Assembly (NCBI RefSeq): GCF_947503415.1
Contig: NZ_CANNDS010000002.1
Span: forward strand, 434,001 to 498,000
DNA length: 64,000 bases
Direction of reading: 5' to 3'
Source of the DNA: an uncultured Tateyamaria sp.
GTDB lineage: Bacteria; Pseudomonadota; Alphaproteobacteria; Rhodobacterales; Rhodobacteraceae
Below, in pieces: positions 1 through 11,266 of the stretch. Both the position numbers and the translations under genes were made by a program. Positions within the stretch are counted from its first letter, which is position 1. Every line of letters starts with the position of its first letter. The notes below the pieces were generated by a model. The model saw nothing but the letters and a program-made list of their open reading frames with translations, ran no database searches and was not told the origin of the DNA.

Positions 1-237
1 CAAATGACGCGCAAAACCCCACCCTCGGATCAACGTATATCCGGCGGCGGCACATTCGGCATAGTTGGACACGTCCTGCGCGCTTAACGCATTGGTCATT
101 TCAACGTCAAACTGCACCAGATCCTCGGCAAGCAACTGTGTCTCCACGCCCCGATAGTCCGGGATGAATTGCTCTGCCGTCGGCACAGGCTCACAGGCCG
201 CAAGCGGCAACGCCGTTATGATCCAGGCAGCTTTCAT
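1..237 (-). CDS. Putative small lipoprotein, partial (C-terminus outside window)
   Basis: Reverse reading [32 protein letters not shown]... has a signal peptide/lipobox-like start; start codon overlaps the nuoG stop (ATGA). Confidence 0.65.
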   Translation of the reverse strand, partial: MKAAWIITALPLAACEPVPTAEQFIPDYRGVETQLLAEDLVQFDVEMTNALSAQDVSNYAECAAAGYTLIRGWGFARHL

Positions 238-2252
238 TCAGCGGCCAGAGCCTGCGATTTGCGCGCCTTGGCGTTTGCGCTGAGTTCGGCCATCAGCTGA
301 CTGGCCCGCGCAATCGGGTTGGTCAGGTAGAAGTCGCTGACGGGGGATGTGAAATCGCCCGTGCCCAAATCACCTGCTTCAAGTGGCTCACCGGTGTTTT
401 CGGCAACCACGTCAATGTCACCCAAGTGCGGGTGCGCCTTGACCAGATCAGCGCGCAATGCGGCCAGGCTGTCAAAAGGCAGAACCGCCTCCAACTCACC
501 GGACAAGGCGCGCAGAATGGCCCAGTTTTCCTTGGCCTCTCCGGGCGCAAAACTGGCGCGTTGAGCCAGTTGTGGACGTCCTTCGGTGTTCACGAACAGC
601 CCACCCTCTTCGGTATAGGCCGCCCCCGGCAGGATTACGTCCGCACGGTGCGCGCCACGATCGCCATGGCTGCCCTGATAGATGACAAAGGCGCCCTCGC
701 CGATCTCGATCTCGTCCGCTCCAAGGTTATAGATAACGTCAGCCCCATCCACAGCCATCATGCCGTCAGGGTTGGTCGCGCCCACATCCATCGCACCGAC
801 ACGTGCCGCTGCATTGTGCAAGACCATGAACTTGGATTCTCCCGCCTCAGCCGTTGCTTTGGCCGTGGCCAGAACGGCAGCACCGTCTTCGCCTTGCAGC
901 GCACCCTGACCAACGATCATCACCCCGGCCACACCGTGCTTGTCCGAATGATCCATCTTGGACAAGTTGGCGAGCATCTCGCGCCCCGTGCCCAGGTGGA
1001 TGTAGTCGTAAGTCAGGTCAACCGCCTCACCGATCAATGCAACCTTCGCGCCGCGCAACCACGCTTTGCGAATCCGAGCGTTCAACACTGGCGCTTCGAT
1101 ACGTGGATTGGTCCCGATCAGCAGGATCATTTCGGCAGTATCGATGTCTTCAACTGCGGCATCGCCGACATAAGCCGCACGATTCCCGCTCGGCAGCTTG
1201 GCGCCATCGGTGCGGCATTCGACGATCCCGCCCTGCCCTTCGATCAGTTGCTTGAGGGCATAGGTCGCCTCAACCGGGGCCAAATCACCGACCAGACCGG
1301 CCAGCTTCGTGGCCCCCTTGATGGCCTCGGATGCCTTGCCAAGCGCTTCGGGCCATGTGGCCGGGCGCAGCTTGCCGTTCTCGCGGATGTAGGGCTTGTC
1401 CAGACGCTGACGGCGCAGACCATCCCAGACGAAGCGGGTCTTGTCGGAAATCCATTCTTCGTTCGTGCCGTCATGATTGAGCGGCAGGAACCGCATGACT
1501 TCGCGGCCCTTCGTATCCACCCGGATGGAAGACCCAAGCGCGTCCATCACGTCGATGCTCTCGGTCTTGGTCAACTCCCACGGACGGGCGGTGAAGGCGT
1601 AAGGCTTCGACACCAGCGCGCCCACGGGGCACAGATCAATGATATTGCCCTGCAGGTTCGAATCGAGCGATTCACCCAGATAGGACGTGATCTCGCTGTC
1701 CTCACCCCGGCCCGTCTGGCCCATCTGCGCGATGCCCGCCACCTCGGTGGTGAAGCGCACGCAACGGGTGCAAGAGATGCAGCGGGTCATGTGGGTCTCA
1801 ACCAGCGGCCCCAGATCCAAGTCATCTACGGCGCGCTTCGGTTCGCGGAAGCGGCTGAAATCCACACCATAGGCCATGGCCTGATCCTGCAAATCGCACT
1901 CGCCGCCCTGATCGCAGATCGGGCAATCGAGCGGGTGGTTGATGAGCAGGAATTCCATGACCCCCTCGCGGGCCTTCTTGACCATGGGCGAGTTTGTCTT
2001 GACGACAGGCGGTTGCCCTTCAGGCCCGGGGCGCAAATCCTTGACCTGCATGGCACAGGACGCGGCGGGTTTCGGCGGGCCGCCCACAACTTCCACAAGA
2101 CACATCCGGCAATTGCCGGCAATCGACAGACGTTCATGGTAACAGAAGCGCGGAATTTCGATCCCGGCCTCTTCACAGGCCTGGATCAGGGTCATCGCCC
2201 CGTCCACCTCGATCTCGTTGCCGTCGATGATGATCTTGCGGAGGTCGCTCAT
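234..2252 (-). CDS. nuoG: NADH-quinone oxidoreductase subunit G
   Basis: 672 aa; 2Fe-2S N-terminus ([21 protein letters not shown]), [24 protein letters not shown] motifs. Confidence 0.97.
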   Translation of the reverse strand: MSDLRKIIIDGNEIEVDGAMTLIQACEEAGIEIPRFCYHERLSIAGNCRMCLVEVVGGPPKPAASCAMQVKDLRPGPEGQPPVVKTNSPMVKKAREGVMEFLLINHPLDCPICDQGGECDLQDQAMAYGVDFSRFREPKRAVDDLDLGPLVETHMTRCISCTRCVRFTTEVAGIAQMGQTGRGEDSEITSYLGESLDSNLQGNIIDLCPVGALVSKPYAFTARPWELTKTESIDVMDALGSSIRVDTKGREVMRFLPLNHDGTNEEWISDKTRFVWDGLRRQRLDKPYIRENGKLRPATWPEALGKASEAIKGATKLAGLVGDLAPVEATYALKQLIEGQGGIVECRTDGAKLPSGNRAAYVGDAAVEDIDTAEMILLIGTNPRIEAPVLNARIRKAWLRGAKVALIGEAVDLTYDYIHLGTGREMLANLSKMDHSDKHGVAGVMIVGQGALQGEDGAAVLATAKATAEAGESKFMVLHNAAARVGAMDVGATNPDGMMAVDGADVIYNLGADEIEIGEGAFVIYQGSHGDRGAHRADVILPGAAYTEEGGLFVNTEGRPQLAQRASFAPGEAKENWAILRALSGELEAVLPFDSLAALRADLVKAHPHLGDIDVVAENTGEPLEAGDLGTGDFTSPVSDFYLTNPIARASQLMAELSANAKARKSQALAAE

Positions 2253-2255
2253 GCG

Positions 2256-2654
2256 TCAGTTCATCCTCAATAGGGCGCCGATCTGGCCGCCTTTTTCAAT
2301 TTCTTCCCGTCCCAGCGTGCAATAGCTTGCAGGTTGGTTCGGGTTTACACCACCGTCTTCCAGATACGCCACGCGCTTGGCCTTGAGCCGCGCTTTTTCG
2401 GTATCGGATTTGCGGTAGGCGTCGATCTCTTCATCGGTATAGCCCATGTCGCGGGCCGTGGATTTCAAGCCATTGATCACCGAATAGGCCCGGAGCAGAC
2501 GGGCGGAGATATCAGGACAATTCTTGCGAATCTCATCCGCGATCCCGACAGCCAGAATGGTGCCATCAATCGCGGGCACATCCCGCAGATGGGGCTTCGC
2601 CGAAACACTCCCGGCAGTCAGGCTAAGGATCAAGGCCATGGTCATTGCGCGCAT
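2256..2654 (-). CDS. DUF5333-like secreted protein in nuo operon
   Basis: 132 aa with signal peptide; resembles the small family found in Rhodobacteraceae nuo operons. Confidence 0.7.
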   Translation of the reverse strand: MRAMTMALILSLTAGSVSAKPHLRDVPAIDGTILAVGIADEIRKNCPDISARLLRAYSVINGLKSTARDMGYTDEEIDAYRKSDTEKARLKAKRVAYLEDGGVNPNQPASYCTLGREEIEKGGQIGALLRMN

Positions 2655-2776
2655 CGTTTCTCTCCACGTTATGCATCACTTTAATGCCATGTGGGAAAGC
2701 ATGTTTGTGCTATGCAATAACATGGCCCAACACAACCCGTTAGCGCGCAAAATGTCGCCTTATCGGGCGCTTGCAA

Positions 2777-3166
2777 TCACGCGGGTGTGCAGGTGCCACG
2801 CAGCAAGAGCTTGTCGCCGGAAATGCGCAGGGTGCCGTCTTCGGCATCCGGCCCCTCGATCCATTCGATATCTGACGATCCGAACTGCTTGATACAATAG
2901 CGGATCGCTTCGTAACGCCCCGCCTCGCGCGCGCCCTCAAGGGACGCCGACACCGGGCTGACCCCCACCTCGAACTGTTCCCGCTGCTTGTCGACCTTGC
3001 CAGAGGTTGCACGGAAGAACACCCCGTCAAAGGCCACCCGATCGGCCTGACGCTCGTTACACGCAGACAGAAGCAGAACGGCAATCAGCAGAAGGCCCGT
3101 CAGCAGCGCGGGCCGCAAATCGGTCAGCGCGCGGGTTTTGGTCTTGGTCACTGCGGTCTCCTCCAC
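2777..3166 (-). CDS. Hypothetical lipoprotein in nuo operon
   Basis: 129 aa; hydrophobic segment then LLLSAC lipobox; same strand and spacing as neighbours. Confidence 0.65.
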   Translation of the reverse strand: MEETAVTKTKTRALTDLRPALLTGLLLIAVLLLSACNERQADRVAFDGVFFRATSGKVDKQREQFEVGVSPVSASLEGAREAGRYEAIRYCIKQFGSSDIEWIEGPDAEDGTLRISGDKLLLRGTCTPA

Positions 3167-3178
3167 CGGGTGGTCGCC

Positions 3179-3622
3179 CTATTTGGTCAGATGATCCCAA
3201 CCAAAAGCGGTGTCAGTATTGCCATGCTTTTCAAGATGATGGAAGCGCTGCATTGCCTCTGCAATCGTGGGTTTGTAACCCTCGTGCACCCACCACATGA
3301 CAAAGCGCAAACCCTGATCCGGATCGTACCACTCGCCCTTGCGGTCATAGAACTGCTTGTGAACGGTGTTGAAGGTGAAATCGTGCAGGCTTTGCGGGTC
3401 TTTCCAGACCGACAGCGTGCTCGCCGTGCGCGGATTGCCCCCAAGCGGCCCATCCGGATCAAGCTGCGCGGCTTCCATGTCCTCACCTTCCAGATGCCAG
3501 ATATAGCCGGGGCTGCGGCGCGCGATGTCATAGATGCGGTCGATGTTGTTCAGAAAGTCCGCCACGCGCGGGTCTTCCCAGTCGTATTTCAGCGTGCCGA
3601 TGTTGAATTCAGCGAGGTGCAT
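3179..3622 (-). CDS. DUF3291 domain-containing protein
   Basis: 147 aa MHLAEFNIGTLKYDWEDPRVADFLNNIDRIYDIARRSPGYIWHLEGE... typical of DUF3291. Confidence 0.8.
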   Translation of the reverse strand: MHLAEFNIGTLKYDWEDPRVADFLNNIDRIYDIARRSPGYIWHLEGEDMEAAQLDPDGPLGGNPRTASTLSVWKDPQSLHDFTFNTVHKQFYDRKGEWYDPDQGLRFVMWWVHEGYKPTIAEAMQRFHHLEKHGNTDTAFGWDHLTK

Positions 3623-3629
3623 TGGCCGA

Positions 3630-3875
3630 CTAAAAAACCGATAGCGTGAACAGAACCAAAGCTACGGCGATCAAAACCACAACCAGAAGCTTTGGTGGGC
3701 CACCATTTGTGGCTGTCGGGCCAAGGTGGATTTCGTTTTCCGGGTGATGGGTTGTTTCCACGTAGCTGCCACATTTTTCGCACAACAGACTGCCAAAACT
3801 CGGAGGGTTGCGATGCCCACACTCGCCGCAACTACCAGGGTTTGGCCGGCTATTGTGCGGCTGGCGAAGCATCAC
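3630..3875 (-). CDS. Small zinc-ribbon protein with C-terminal transmembrane segment
   Basis: 81 aa; [10 protein letters not shown]...LCEKCGS (two CxxC) followed by [19 protein letters not shown]; overlaps nuoF stop by 4 nt. Confidence 0.65.
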   Translation of the reverse strand: MMLRQPHNSRPNPGSCGECGHRNPPSFGSLLCEKCGSYVETTHHPENEIHLGPTATNGGPPKLLVVVLIAVALVLFTLSVF

Positions 3876-5152
3876 TCTGCCGCGATCCGCTTACCTGCGA
3901 TCCGATCCTCAATCTCATCCCGGAAATTCCGAATAAGCCCCTGGATCGGCCACGCGGCCGCATCGCCAAGCGCACAGATCGTGTGCCCCTCGACCTGCTT
4001 GGTCACGTCCAGCAGCATGTCGATCTCCTCGACCTCCGCCTCGCCGCGTACCAGACGGTCCATCACGCGCATCATCCAACCGGTGCCTTCGCGGCAGGGC
4101 GTACACTGACCACAGGACTCATGCTTGTAGAACTTGGACAGCCGCCAGATCGCCTTGATGATATCCGTGCTCTGATCCATCACGATCACCGCCGCCGTGC
4201 CCAGACCCGACTGCAGATCATTCCGCAGATAGTCGAAGTCCATGATGGCGTCTTTCATCTTCTCCCCGCGCACGCAGGGCACGGACGAGCCACCGGGGAT
4301 CACGGCCTTGAGGTTATCCCAGCCGCCGCGAATGCCACCGCAATGCTTTTCGATCAGCTCTTCGAACGTGATCGACATTGCCTCTTCGACGACACAGGGG
4401 TTGTTCACGTGGCCCGAGATGGCGAACAGTTTTGTGCCCGCATTGTTCGGGCGGCCAAAGCCGGAGAACCACGAAGCACCCCGACGTAGGATGGTTGGCA
4501 CAACTGCAATCGATTCCACGTTGTTCACCGTCGTCGGGCAGCCATAAAGACCCGCGCCCGCCGGGAAGGGCGGCTTCATGCGGGGCATACCCTTCTTGCC
4601 TTCAAGAGATTCCAGAAGGGCGGTTTCCTCACCGCAGATATAGGCCCCTGCCCCGTGGTGCAGGTAAATCTCGAAATCCCAACCAGACCCGGCGGCGTTC
4701 TTGCCGACCAGACCCGCATCATAGGCCTCGTCAATCGCGGCCTGCAGCGCTTCCTTCTCGCGGATATATTCGCCCCGGATGTAAATATAGCAAGCATTCG
4801 CGTTCATCGCGAAGGACGCGATCAGGCACCCTTCGATCAGCGTATGCGGATCATGGCGCATGATCTCGCGGTCCTTACAGGTACCCGGCTCAGATTCGTC
4901 GGCGTTCACAACAAGATAGCTGGGGCGCCCGTCGCTTTCCTTGGGCATGAACGACCATTTGAGACCAGTCGGGAACCCCGCGCCACCCCGGCCCCGCAAC
5001 CCGCTGTCCTTCATCTCCTGAACGATCCAGTCGCGGCCCTTTTTGATCAGGTTGTCCGTGCCGTCCCAATGCCCGCGCGCCTGCGCGCCCTTCAGCGTGC
5101 GGTCGTGCATCCCGTAAATGTTGGTAAAGATACGATCTTTATCAGCCAGCAT
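3872..5152 (-). CDS. nuoF: NADH-quinone oxidoreductase subunit F
   Basis: 426 aa; [30 protein letters not shown] motifs. Confidence 0.98.
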   Translation of the reverse strand: MLADKDRIFTNIYGMHDRTLKGAQARGHWDGTDNLIKKGRDWIVQEMKDSGLRGRGGAGFPTGLKWSFMPKESDGRPSYLVVNADESEPGTCKDREIMRHDPHTLIEGCLIASFAMNANACYIYIRGEYIREKEALQAAIDEAYDAGLVGKNAAGSGWDFEIYLHHGAGAYICGEETALLESLEGKKGMPRMKPPFPAGAGLYGCPTTVNNVESIAVVPTILRRGASWFSGFGRPNNAGTKLFAISGHVNNPCVVEEAMSITFEELIEKHCGGIRGGWDNLKAVIPGGSSVPCVRGEKMKDAIMDFDYLRNDLQSGLGTAAVIVMDQSTDIIKAIWRLSKFYKHESCGQCTPCREGTGWMMRVMDRLVRGEAEVEEIDMLLDVTKQVEGHTICALGDAAAWPIQGLIRNFRDEIEDRIAGKRIAAE

Positions 5153-5194
5153 GGGTGTTATCCTTTGCCAAATTGACCTCGCGCGCGCAGGCCA

Positions 5195-5413
5195 TCAGTT
5201 GTTACGGCTCTTTTGCCAAATCCTGATGGCCACCACCAGTGCCCAAATGAACGCAGCCAAGGCAAATAGCAGAATCAGAATTTCGAACCGGGCCGCCAGA
5301 CCCAGACCTTGCACGATGACCGGTGCGAAGATGGACAGCAAAGCGGCCCCTGCAATGACAAGGGCCGCGATACGGCCCTGACGGGCCAGCTTCGGATCAA
5401 GCCGGTCGGACAT
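5195..5413 (-). CDS. DUF5337-like small membrane protein
   Basis: 72 aa with two hydrophobic segments, between nuoF and the HhH ORF. Confidence 0.65.
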   Translation of the reverse strand: MSDRLDPKLARQGRIAALVIAGAALLSIFAPVIVQGLGLAARFEILILLFALAAFIWALVVAIRIWQKSRNN

Positions 5414-5416
5414 ACG

Positions 5417-6184
5417 TCAGTAAACGCCGCCCTTGTCGACCTTCTTGGAGAACTCGGTCTCGCCACCGGCGGCCAGAATCTTGGCCTGCGCGACCCAATC
5501 GTCACGGCTGACACGGCCCTTGAAGCCTTGCAGGTTCTGATCGACCCAAGCGACTTCATCTGCGCCCCAGCTGGCCACCTGATCGAAGTGATAAAAGCCC
5601 ATGGAATGTAACAGCGCTTCCAGTTTGGGGCCTACACCCTTGATTTCCTTGAGGTTGTCCGGACCGCCGTCGCGGGCAGCCGCCAGTGTTTCAGGCTTCG
5701 TTCCTTCGCCAGCGGCAGCCGCGGGTGCATCCGCCTTTTTCTTGGCTGCAGGTTTTGCCTTGGGCTTGGCTTTCGCCTTGGCCTTCGGTTTTTCTTCTTC
5801 AGCCTGATACTTCCACTCACCCTTGCGTTCGGCCAGTTCAGCCTGACCGGGCAATGGAGCCGAGGGTTTTACATCGGCCTTCGCCGCAGTGTCCGGTGCA
5901 CTCGTTGCAGCAGCCGTCGGTGCAGCAGCCTTGGCCGCGGGCTTTGCAGCCGTGTCCGCTGGCTTGGGCGCGGTTGTCGCTTCGCCAATTGCAGGAAGCG
6001 GCTTGCAGATGATCCAGTTCAGCAAGGCACCGGCGACGGCAAAGACCACCACGCCCATGAAAACACCTTGCATGAATGTCCAGCCGCCCAGCACCATCAA
6101 CAGCATCGCTGCCAACACGCCACCCAGCAGGGCCACCAGCCAGCATCCGATGGCGCAGCTGATCATTCCCTCGTTCTTGTCCAT
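5417..6184 (-). CDS. Membrane protein with C-terminal H3TH/helix-hairpin-helix-like domain, paralogous to the NuoE C-terminus
   Basis: 255 aa; N-terminal TM segments, A/K/P-rich linker, C-terminal [60 protein letters not shown]. Confidence 0.75.
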   Translation of the reverse strand: MDKNEGMISCAIGCWLVALLGGVLAAMLLMVLGGWTFMQGVFMGVVVFAVAGALLNWIICKPLPAIGEATTAPKPADTAAKPAAKAAAPTAAATSAPDTAAKADVKPSAPLPGQAELAERKGEWKYQAEEEKPKAKAKAKPKAKPAAKKKADAPAAAAGEGTKPETLAAARDGGPDNLKEIKGVGPKLEALLHSMGFYHFDQVASWGADEVAWVDQNLQGFKGRVSRDDWVAQAKILAAGGETEFSKKVDKGGVY

Positions 6185-6210
6185 TAGGATATCTCCCCCG
6201 TCTCAGGATG

Positions 6211-7374
6211 TTATCCCTTATAGATATCGCCTTTTTTCGCGCGTTGGGAAAATTCTGTTTCTTCTCCACGCGCAAGGGCTTGGGCCTGCGTGACCCAATT
6301 GTCACGACTCACACGCCCTTTGAAGCCTACAAGGTTCTGGTCTGCCCATGCGACTTCGGCATCGCTCCACCCTGCGATCTGGTCGTAATGATAGACACCC
6401 ATGTCATTCAAAACGCCCTCAAGCTTGGGACCAACACCTTTGATCAGCTTCAGATCATCGGCGCCGTCGTCGCGTGGGGCGGTCAAAAGCTCGGGTTTTG
6501 TCCCCGCAGGGACAGCCTTATCGCTTTGTTTTTGTTCCGATTTATTTTCTGTTACCGGAGCGCTCGGTTTGGGCTTGGCCTTGGATTTGCTTTCCTTGGG
6601 CGGCGCCTTGGCGACGGGTTTGTCCTTGGCAGGTTCCTCATTCACGTTGCCAGCGTCGGGTGCGTTGGCTTTGCCCCACGGGGCCAACAGCGGCACTTCG
6701 GTGCCGTCGATGCGTTTGACCGTGTCGCCGATATCCGTCGCCAGTTGGACAGACGCGTTGTATTTGGTGTGGCCGCTGTCGAAATCCTTGAGGCTGGTCA
6801 GACCGCCCAAGGGCTCTGCCGCAAACCGCCCGTTTTGCGGACCCGGTGTGGGCACGTTGCCTGCGGCCAGTTCGTCGATGATCTCGCCCATGCGAGCGGC
6901 GGTCAGATCCTCGTAATAGTCCTTGCCGATCTGGGCCATGGGCGCGTTGGCGCAAGAGCCGAGGCATTCGACTTCTTCCCAGCTGAACTTGCCATCGGCG
7001 GACAGCTGATGGGCCTTGGACGCGATCTTGTCTTTGCAAACGGCAACGAGGTCTTCGGCCCCGCAGATCATGCAGGACGTGGTGCCGCAAACCTGAATAT
7101 GCGCAACCGAACCAACAGGTTGCAGCTGGAACATAAAGTAGAACGAAGCCACTTCGAGCGCACGGATATAGGCGAGGCCCAGCATGTCCGCGACCGCTTC
7201 GATGGCGGGACGGGTCAGCCAGCCCTCTTGCTCCTGTGCGCGCCAGAGAAGCGGGATGATCGCGCTGGCCTGACGGCCCTCGGGGTACTTGGTGATCTGC
7301 GCTTCGGCCCAGGCTTGGTTGTCTGCCGTGAAGGCAAAGCTGTCGGGTTGTTCGGAATGAAGACGGCGAAGCAT
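6211..7374 (-). CDS. nuoE: NADH-quinone oxidoreductase subunit E with long C-terminal extension
   Basis: 387 aa; thioredoxin-like 2Fe-2S domain ([12 protein letters not shown]...[11 protein letters not shown]) followed by linker and GVGPKLE-type domain. Confidence 0.95.
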   Translation of the reverse strand: MLRRLHSEQPDSFAFTADNQAWAEAQITKYPEGRQASAIIPLLWRAQEQEGWLTRPAIEAVADMLGLAYIRALEVASFYFMFQLQPVGSVAHIQVCGTTSCMICGAEDLVAVCKDKIASKAHQLSADGKFSWEEVECLGSCANAPMAQIGKDYYEDLTAARMGEIIDELAAGNVPTPGPQNGRFAAEPLGGLTSLKDFDSGHTKYNASVQLATDIGDTVKRIDGTEVPLLAPWGKANAPDAGNVNEEPAKDKPVAKAPPKESKSKAKPKPSAPVTENKSEQKQSDKAVPAGTKPELLTAPRDDGADDLKLIKGVGPKLEGVLNDMGVYHYDQIAGWSDAEVAWADQNLVGFKGRVSRDNWVTQAQALARGEETEFSQRAKKGDIYKG

Positions 7375-7640
7375 CAGAGAGTTTCCTTCAACGGAGCGAT
7401 CTGACCAAACAGCTCGGACAAGCGGTTCAGGATCAACGGAATTTCAGTTTCGACAAAGGCGATCAGGCGGGCACGCAGCCAGATCAACATCAGGCCAACG
7501 CTGGTTGCGAACGTCGCGGCAAATCCAATGACACCAGCCACCAGCCCCAACAGCACGGACTGCATCCGCGCACCGACAAACGCCGCCAAAAGCGCGCTCA
7601 ACACAATCGGCGCAGTCAGTCCAGCGACAACCCAGAGCAT
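7374..7640 (-). CDS. Small membrane protein in nuo operon
   Basis: 88 aa, hydrophobic; start overlaps the nuoD stop. Confidence 0.6.
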   Translation of the reverse strand: MLWVVAGLTAPIVLSALLAAFVGARMQSVLLGLVAGVIGFAATFATSVGLMLIWLRARLIAFVETEIPLILNRLSELFGQIAPLKETL

Positions 7641-8857
7641 CAGCGGTCAATCTCTCCAAACACGACATCCATCGTGCCGATGATAGCCGCGACGTCCGCA
7701 AGCTGGTGCCCTTTCGAGATGTAGTCCATCGCCTGCAAATGAAGGAAACCCGGCGCGCGGATTTTGCAGCGGTAGGGTTTGTTGGAGCCGTCTGCCACAA
7801 GGTAGACGCCAAACTCGCCCTTGGGAGCTTCGACTGCGCAATAGACCTCGCCCTCGGGCACGTGGAACCCTTCGGTGTAGAGCTTGAAGTGGTGGATCAG
7901 CGATTCCATCGACGTTTTCATGTCGGTGCGCGAGGGTGGTGTGATCTTGCCACGGGCAAGGATGTCACCCGGACAGTCGCGCAGTTTGCCGATGGCCTGT
8001 TTGATGATGCTGATCGACTGACGCATTTCTTCCATGCGCACAAGGTAGCGGTCGTAGCAGTCGCCGTTTTTGCCCACAGGGATCTGGAAGTCGAATTCGT
8101 CGTAGCATTCATAGGGCTGCGAGCGGCGCAGGTCCCATGCAAGGCCGGAGCCCCGCACCATGACGCCAGAGAAGCCGTAGTTCAGAATGTCTTCTTCTGT
8201 CACGATGCCGATGTCGGCGTTGCGTTGTTTGAAGATGCGGTTTTCGGTCAGGAGGCCGTCGATATCCTCCATGAAACCCGACATGAACTTGTGCGCCCAT
8301 TCTTCGATATCGTCGAGCAGTTCGGGCGGTAGGTCCTGATGCACGCCGCCGGGGCGGAAATAGGCCGCGTGCAGGCGTGCGCCGCAGGCCCGTTCGTAGA
8401 AGATCATCAACTGTTCACGCTCTTCAAAGCCCCAGAGCGGTGGGGTGAGTGCGCCCACGTCGAGCGCTTGGGTCGTGATGTTCAGGAGGTGGTTCAGGAC
8501 GCGACCAATCTCGCAGAAGAGCACGCGGATGAGCGACGCGCGGCGGGGCACTTCGACGCCTGTGAGCTTTTCGATGGCCAGACACCACGCATGTTCCTGG
8601 TTCATCGGTGCCACGTAGTCGAGCCGGTCGAAATAGGGCAGGTTTTGCAGGTAAGTCCGGCTTTCCATCAGCTTTTCTGTGCCACGGTGCAAGAGACCAA
8701 TGTGCGGGTCGCAGCGTTCCACGATCTCGCCATCGAGTTCGAGGACAAGCCGCAGAACCCCGTGCGCCGCAGGGTGTTGCGGGCCGAAGTTGATGTTGAA
8801 GTTGCGGATTTTCTGTTCGCCCGTGAGGGCGTCGTCGAATTTGGAGCCGTCCATCAT
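7640..8857 (-). CDS. nuoD: NADH-quinone oxidoreductase subunit D
   Basis: 405 aa; [25 protein letters not shown] and C-terminal 49-kDa subunit motifs. Confidence 0.98.
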   Translation of the reverse strand: MMDGSKFDDALTGEQKIRNFNINFGPQHPAAHGVLRLVLELDGEIVERCDPHIGLLHRGTEKLMESRTYLQNLPYFDRLDYVAPMNQEHAWCLAIEKLTGVEVPRRASLIRVLFCEIGRVLNHLLNITTQALDVGALTPPLWGFEEREQLMIFYERACGARLHAAYFRPGGVHQDLPPELLDDIEEWAHKFMSGFMEDIDGLLTENRIFKQRNADIGIVTEEDILNYGFSGVMVRGSGLAWDLRRSQPYECYDEFDFQIPVGKNGDCYDRYLVRMEEMRQSISIIKQAIGKLRDCPGDILARGKITPPSRTDMKTSMESLIHHFKLYTEGFHVPEGEVYCAVEAPKGEFGVYLVADGSNKPYRCKIRAPGFLHLQAMDYISKGHQLADVAAIIGTMDVVFGEIDR

Positions 8858-9045
8858 TGTCGTCTCTCCGTCCGAATAAGATTAACGTTCATAGGAAATT
8901 TATTGGGGATAACCGCTTCAACTTCCTGTGCGAGCAACTGATTTGTAATCAGTGGGTCCAGCAGATTTTTTTTTAGTAGAGGCATACACGCCAACCCCAA
9001 GCTGGCAGCCGCAATCACAGTGTTGATCACTTCAAACCACATCAC
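8854..9045 (-). CDS. Hypothetical 63 aa protein between nuoC and nuoD
   Basis: ORF overlaps both neighbours by 4 nt, suggesting translational coupling. Confidence 0.5.
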   Translation of the reverse strand: MMWFEVINTVIAAASLGLACMPLLKKNLLDPLITNQLLAQEVEAVIPNKFPMNVNLIRTERRQ

Positions 9046-9419
9046 AGCGCCTCCATTGTCCGAAAGACCTTGGTCAGCAGTTTCCAGCCACCGTTCACAT
9101 GCACGAACCCCAAGTGATCCTCGTAGCGCACGGGTGGCACATCCACAGTGAGGTGCACGCGCCCAATCTCGTCCCCCGCCTGATCCATGTCGAGGATTTC
9201 GTAGACCGCCGGTGCGGGAAACGGGTCACGCCCTCTTACGCGTTCAAGGTAGGCCGCTTTGTCCCAGAAGGTCGCCGCATCATTTTCCACATGCGTCATC
9301 TGGAACTTTTCGTGGCACAGCTCTTCGAACACGTCTGCCTTGGCGAAATAGACCGCGTCGCAATAGGCCAGCGCCGCTGCGTTCAGCTGTGCATGGATAT
9401 CGGCAGCACCGTCAGCCAT
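9042..9419 (-). CDS. NTF2/SnoaL-like protein in nuo operon
   Basis: 125 aa MADGAADIHAQLNAAALAYCDAVYFAKADVFEELCHEKFQMTHVENDAATFWDKAAYLERVRGRDPF...; cone-like fold pattern. The tracked 348 aa ORF is over-extended upstream. Confidence 0.7.
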   Translation of the reverse strand: MADGAADIHAQLNAAALAYCDAVYFAKADVFEELCHEKFQMTHVENDAATFWDKAAYLERVRGRDPFPAPAVYEILDMDQAGDEIGRVHLTVDVPPVRYEDHLGFVHVNGGWKLLTKVFRTMEAL

Positions 9420-9586
9420 CACCGCTTCTCCAGCTCGTTGAGCTTCATCGCCATCACCCAGAGCAGCACGATGGTGCCCACGGGCAGGATGCAGAACAGC
9501 GCCCAGTATTGATTGAGCCCGAAATGCGGCAGCAGCTTGAACATCGGGATGATGGTGGCTGCGGCGATGACAAGCCAGATGATCAT
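9419..9586 (-). CDS. 55 aa small membrane protein
   Basis: MIIWLVIAAATIIPMFKLLPHFGLNQYWALFCILPVGTIVLLWVMAMKLNELEKR; two hydrophobic segments; overlaps next start. Below the ORF-track length cutoff. Confidence 0.65.
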   Translation of the reverse strand: MIIWLVIAAATIIPMFKLLPHFGLNQYWALFCILPVGTIVLLWVMAMKLNELEKR

Positions 9587-9591
9587 GTCCA

Positions 9592-10212
9592 CTACTTCGC
9601 CCCCGGGTCTTTTGGCGCTTCTTTTTCATCGCCGGGCAGGATGTATTCGGCGCCTTCCCAAGGCGACATGAAGTCGAACTGGCGGTACTCCTGCACGAGG
9701 CTGACGGGTTCGTAGACAACGCGTTTTTCCGCCTCGTCATAGCGGACCTCGGTATAGCCCGTGGTCGGGAAATCCTTGCGCAGCGGGTAGCCGCGGAAGC
9801 CGTAATCGGTGAGGATGCGCCGCAGGTCCGGGTGGCCCGAGAACAGGATGCCGAACATGTCGAACACTTCGCGTTCGAACCAGTTGGCGGAGGGGTGGAT
9901 ATCGACCAGCGACGGCACGATCTGATCCTCGCGGATCGATACGCGAAGGCGAATGCGGTGGTTCTGGTACATCGACAGGAAATGGTAGACGACGTCGAAC
10001 CGCTTGGCCCGGCCGGGGTAGTCAACGCCGGTGATGTCCACGAGCGATGAGAAACGGCAGGTGCTGTCGGCGGTGATGAATTCGACAAAGCCGGTGAGGC
10101 TAGCGGGCGCCACGTCGATGTTCAGCTCACCATGGGTGACGTCCCAGGCCAGCACGCAATCGGGGCGCTTGGCTTCGAGATAGGTGCCGAGTTCGGTCAG
10201 TGCTTCGGACAT
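9592..10212 (-). CDS. nuoC: NADH-quinone oxidoreductase subunit C
   Basis: 206 aa; 30-kDa subunit motifs [39 protein letters not shown]. Confidence 0.98.
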   Translation of the reverse strand: MSEALTELGTYLEAKRPDCVLAWDVTHGELNIDVAPASLTGFVEFITADSTCRFSSLVDITGVDYPGRAKRFDVVYHFLSMYQNHRIRLRVSIREDQIVPSLVDIHPSANWFEREVFDMFGILFSGHPDLRRILTDYGFRGYPLRKDFPTTGYTEVRYDEAEKRVVYEPVSLVQEYRQFDFMSPWEGAEYILPGDEKEAPKDPGAK

Positions 10213-10221
10213 GCGTGCTCC

Positions 10222-11141
<920 letters not shown>

Positions 11142-11266
11142 GTCGTAACGCGCCAGGTCAAGTGGCGAAATTGACTGAACACGGGTTTACGCCCGCCACC
11201 GGGCAGGGTCAATAAAGGCAGGGGCGGAAGTCGCGGAAAACTACGGGTGATTTCGCCGCAGGGGGA

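Noticed and set aside
426-2273. 615 aa plus-strand ORF antisense to nuoG
   Set aside because: High-GC shadow of a confirmed gene; His/Arg/Gln-rich composition, no domain motifs.
9420-10088. Upstream part of the 348 aa minus ORF overlapping nuoC
   Set aside because: Out-of-frame reading of nuoC with Ser/Arg/Thr-rich composition; the real gene starts at MADGAADIHAQ.
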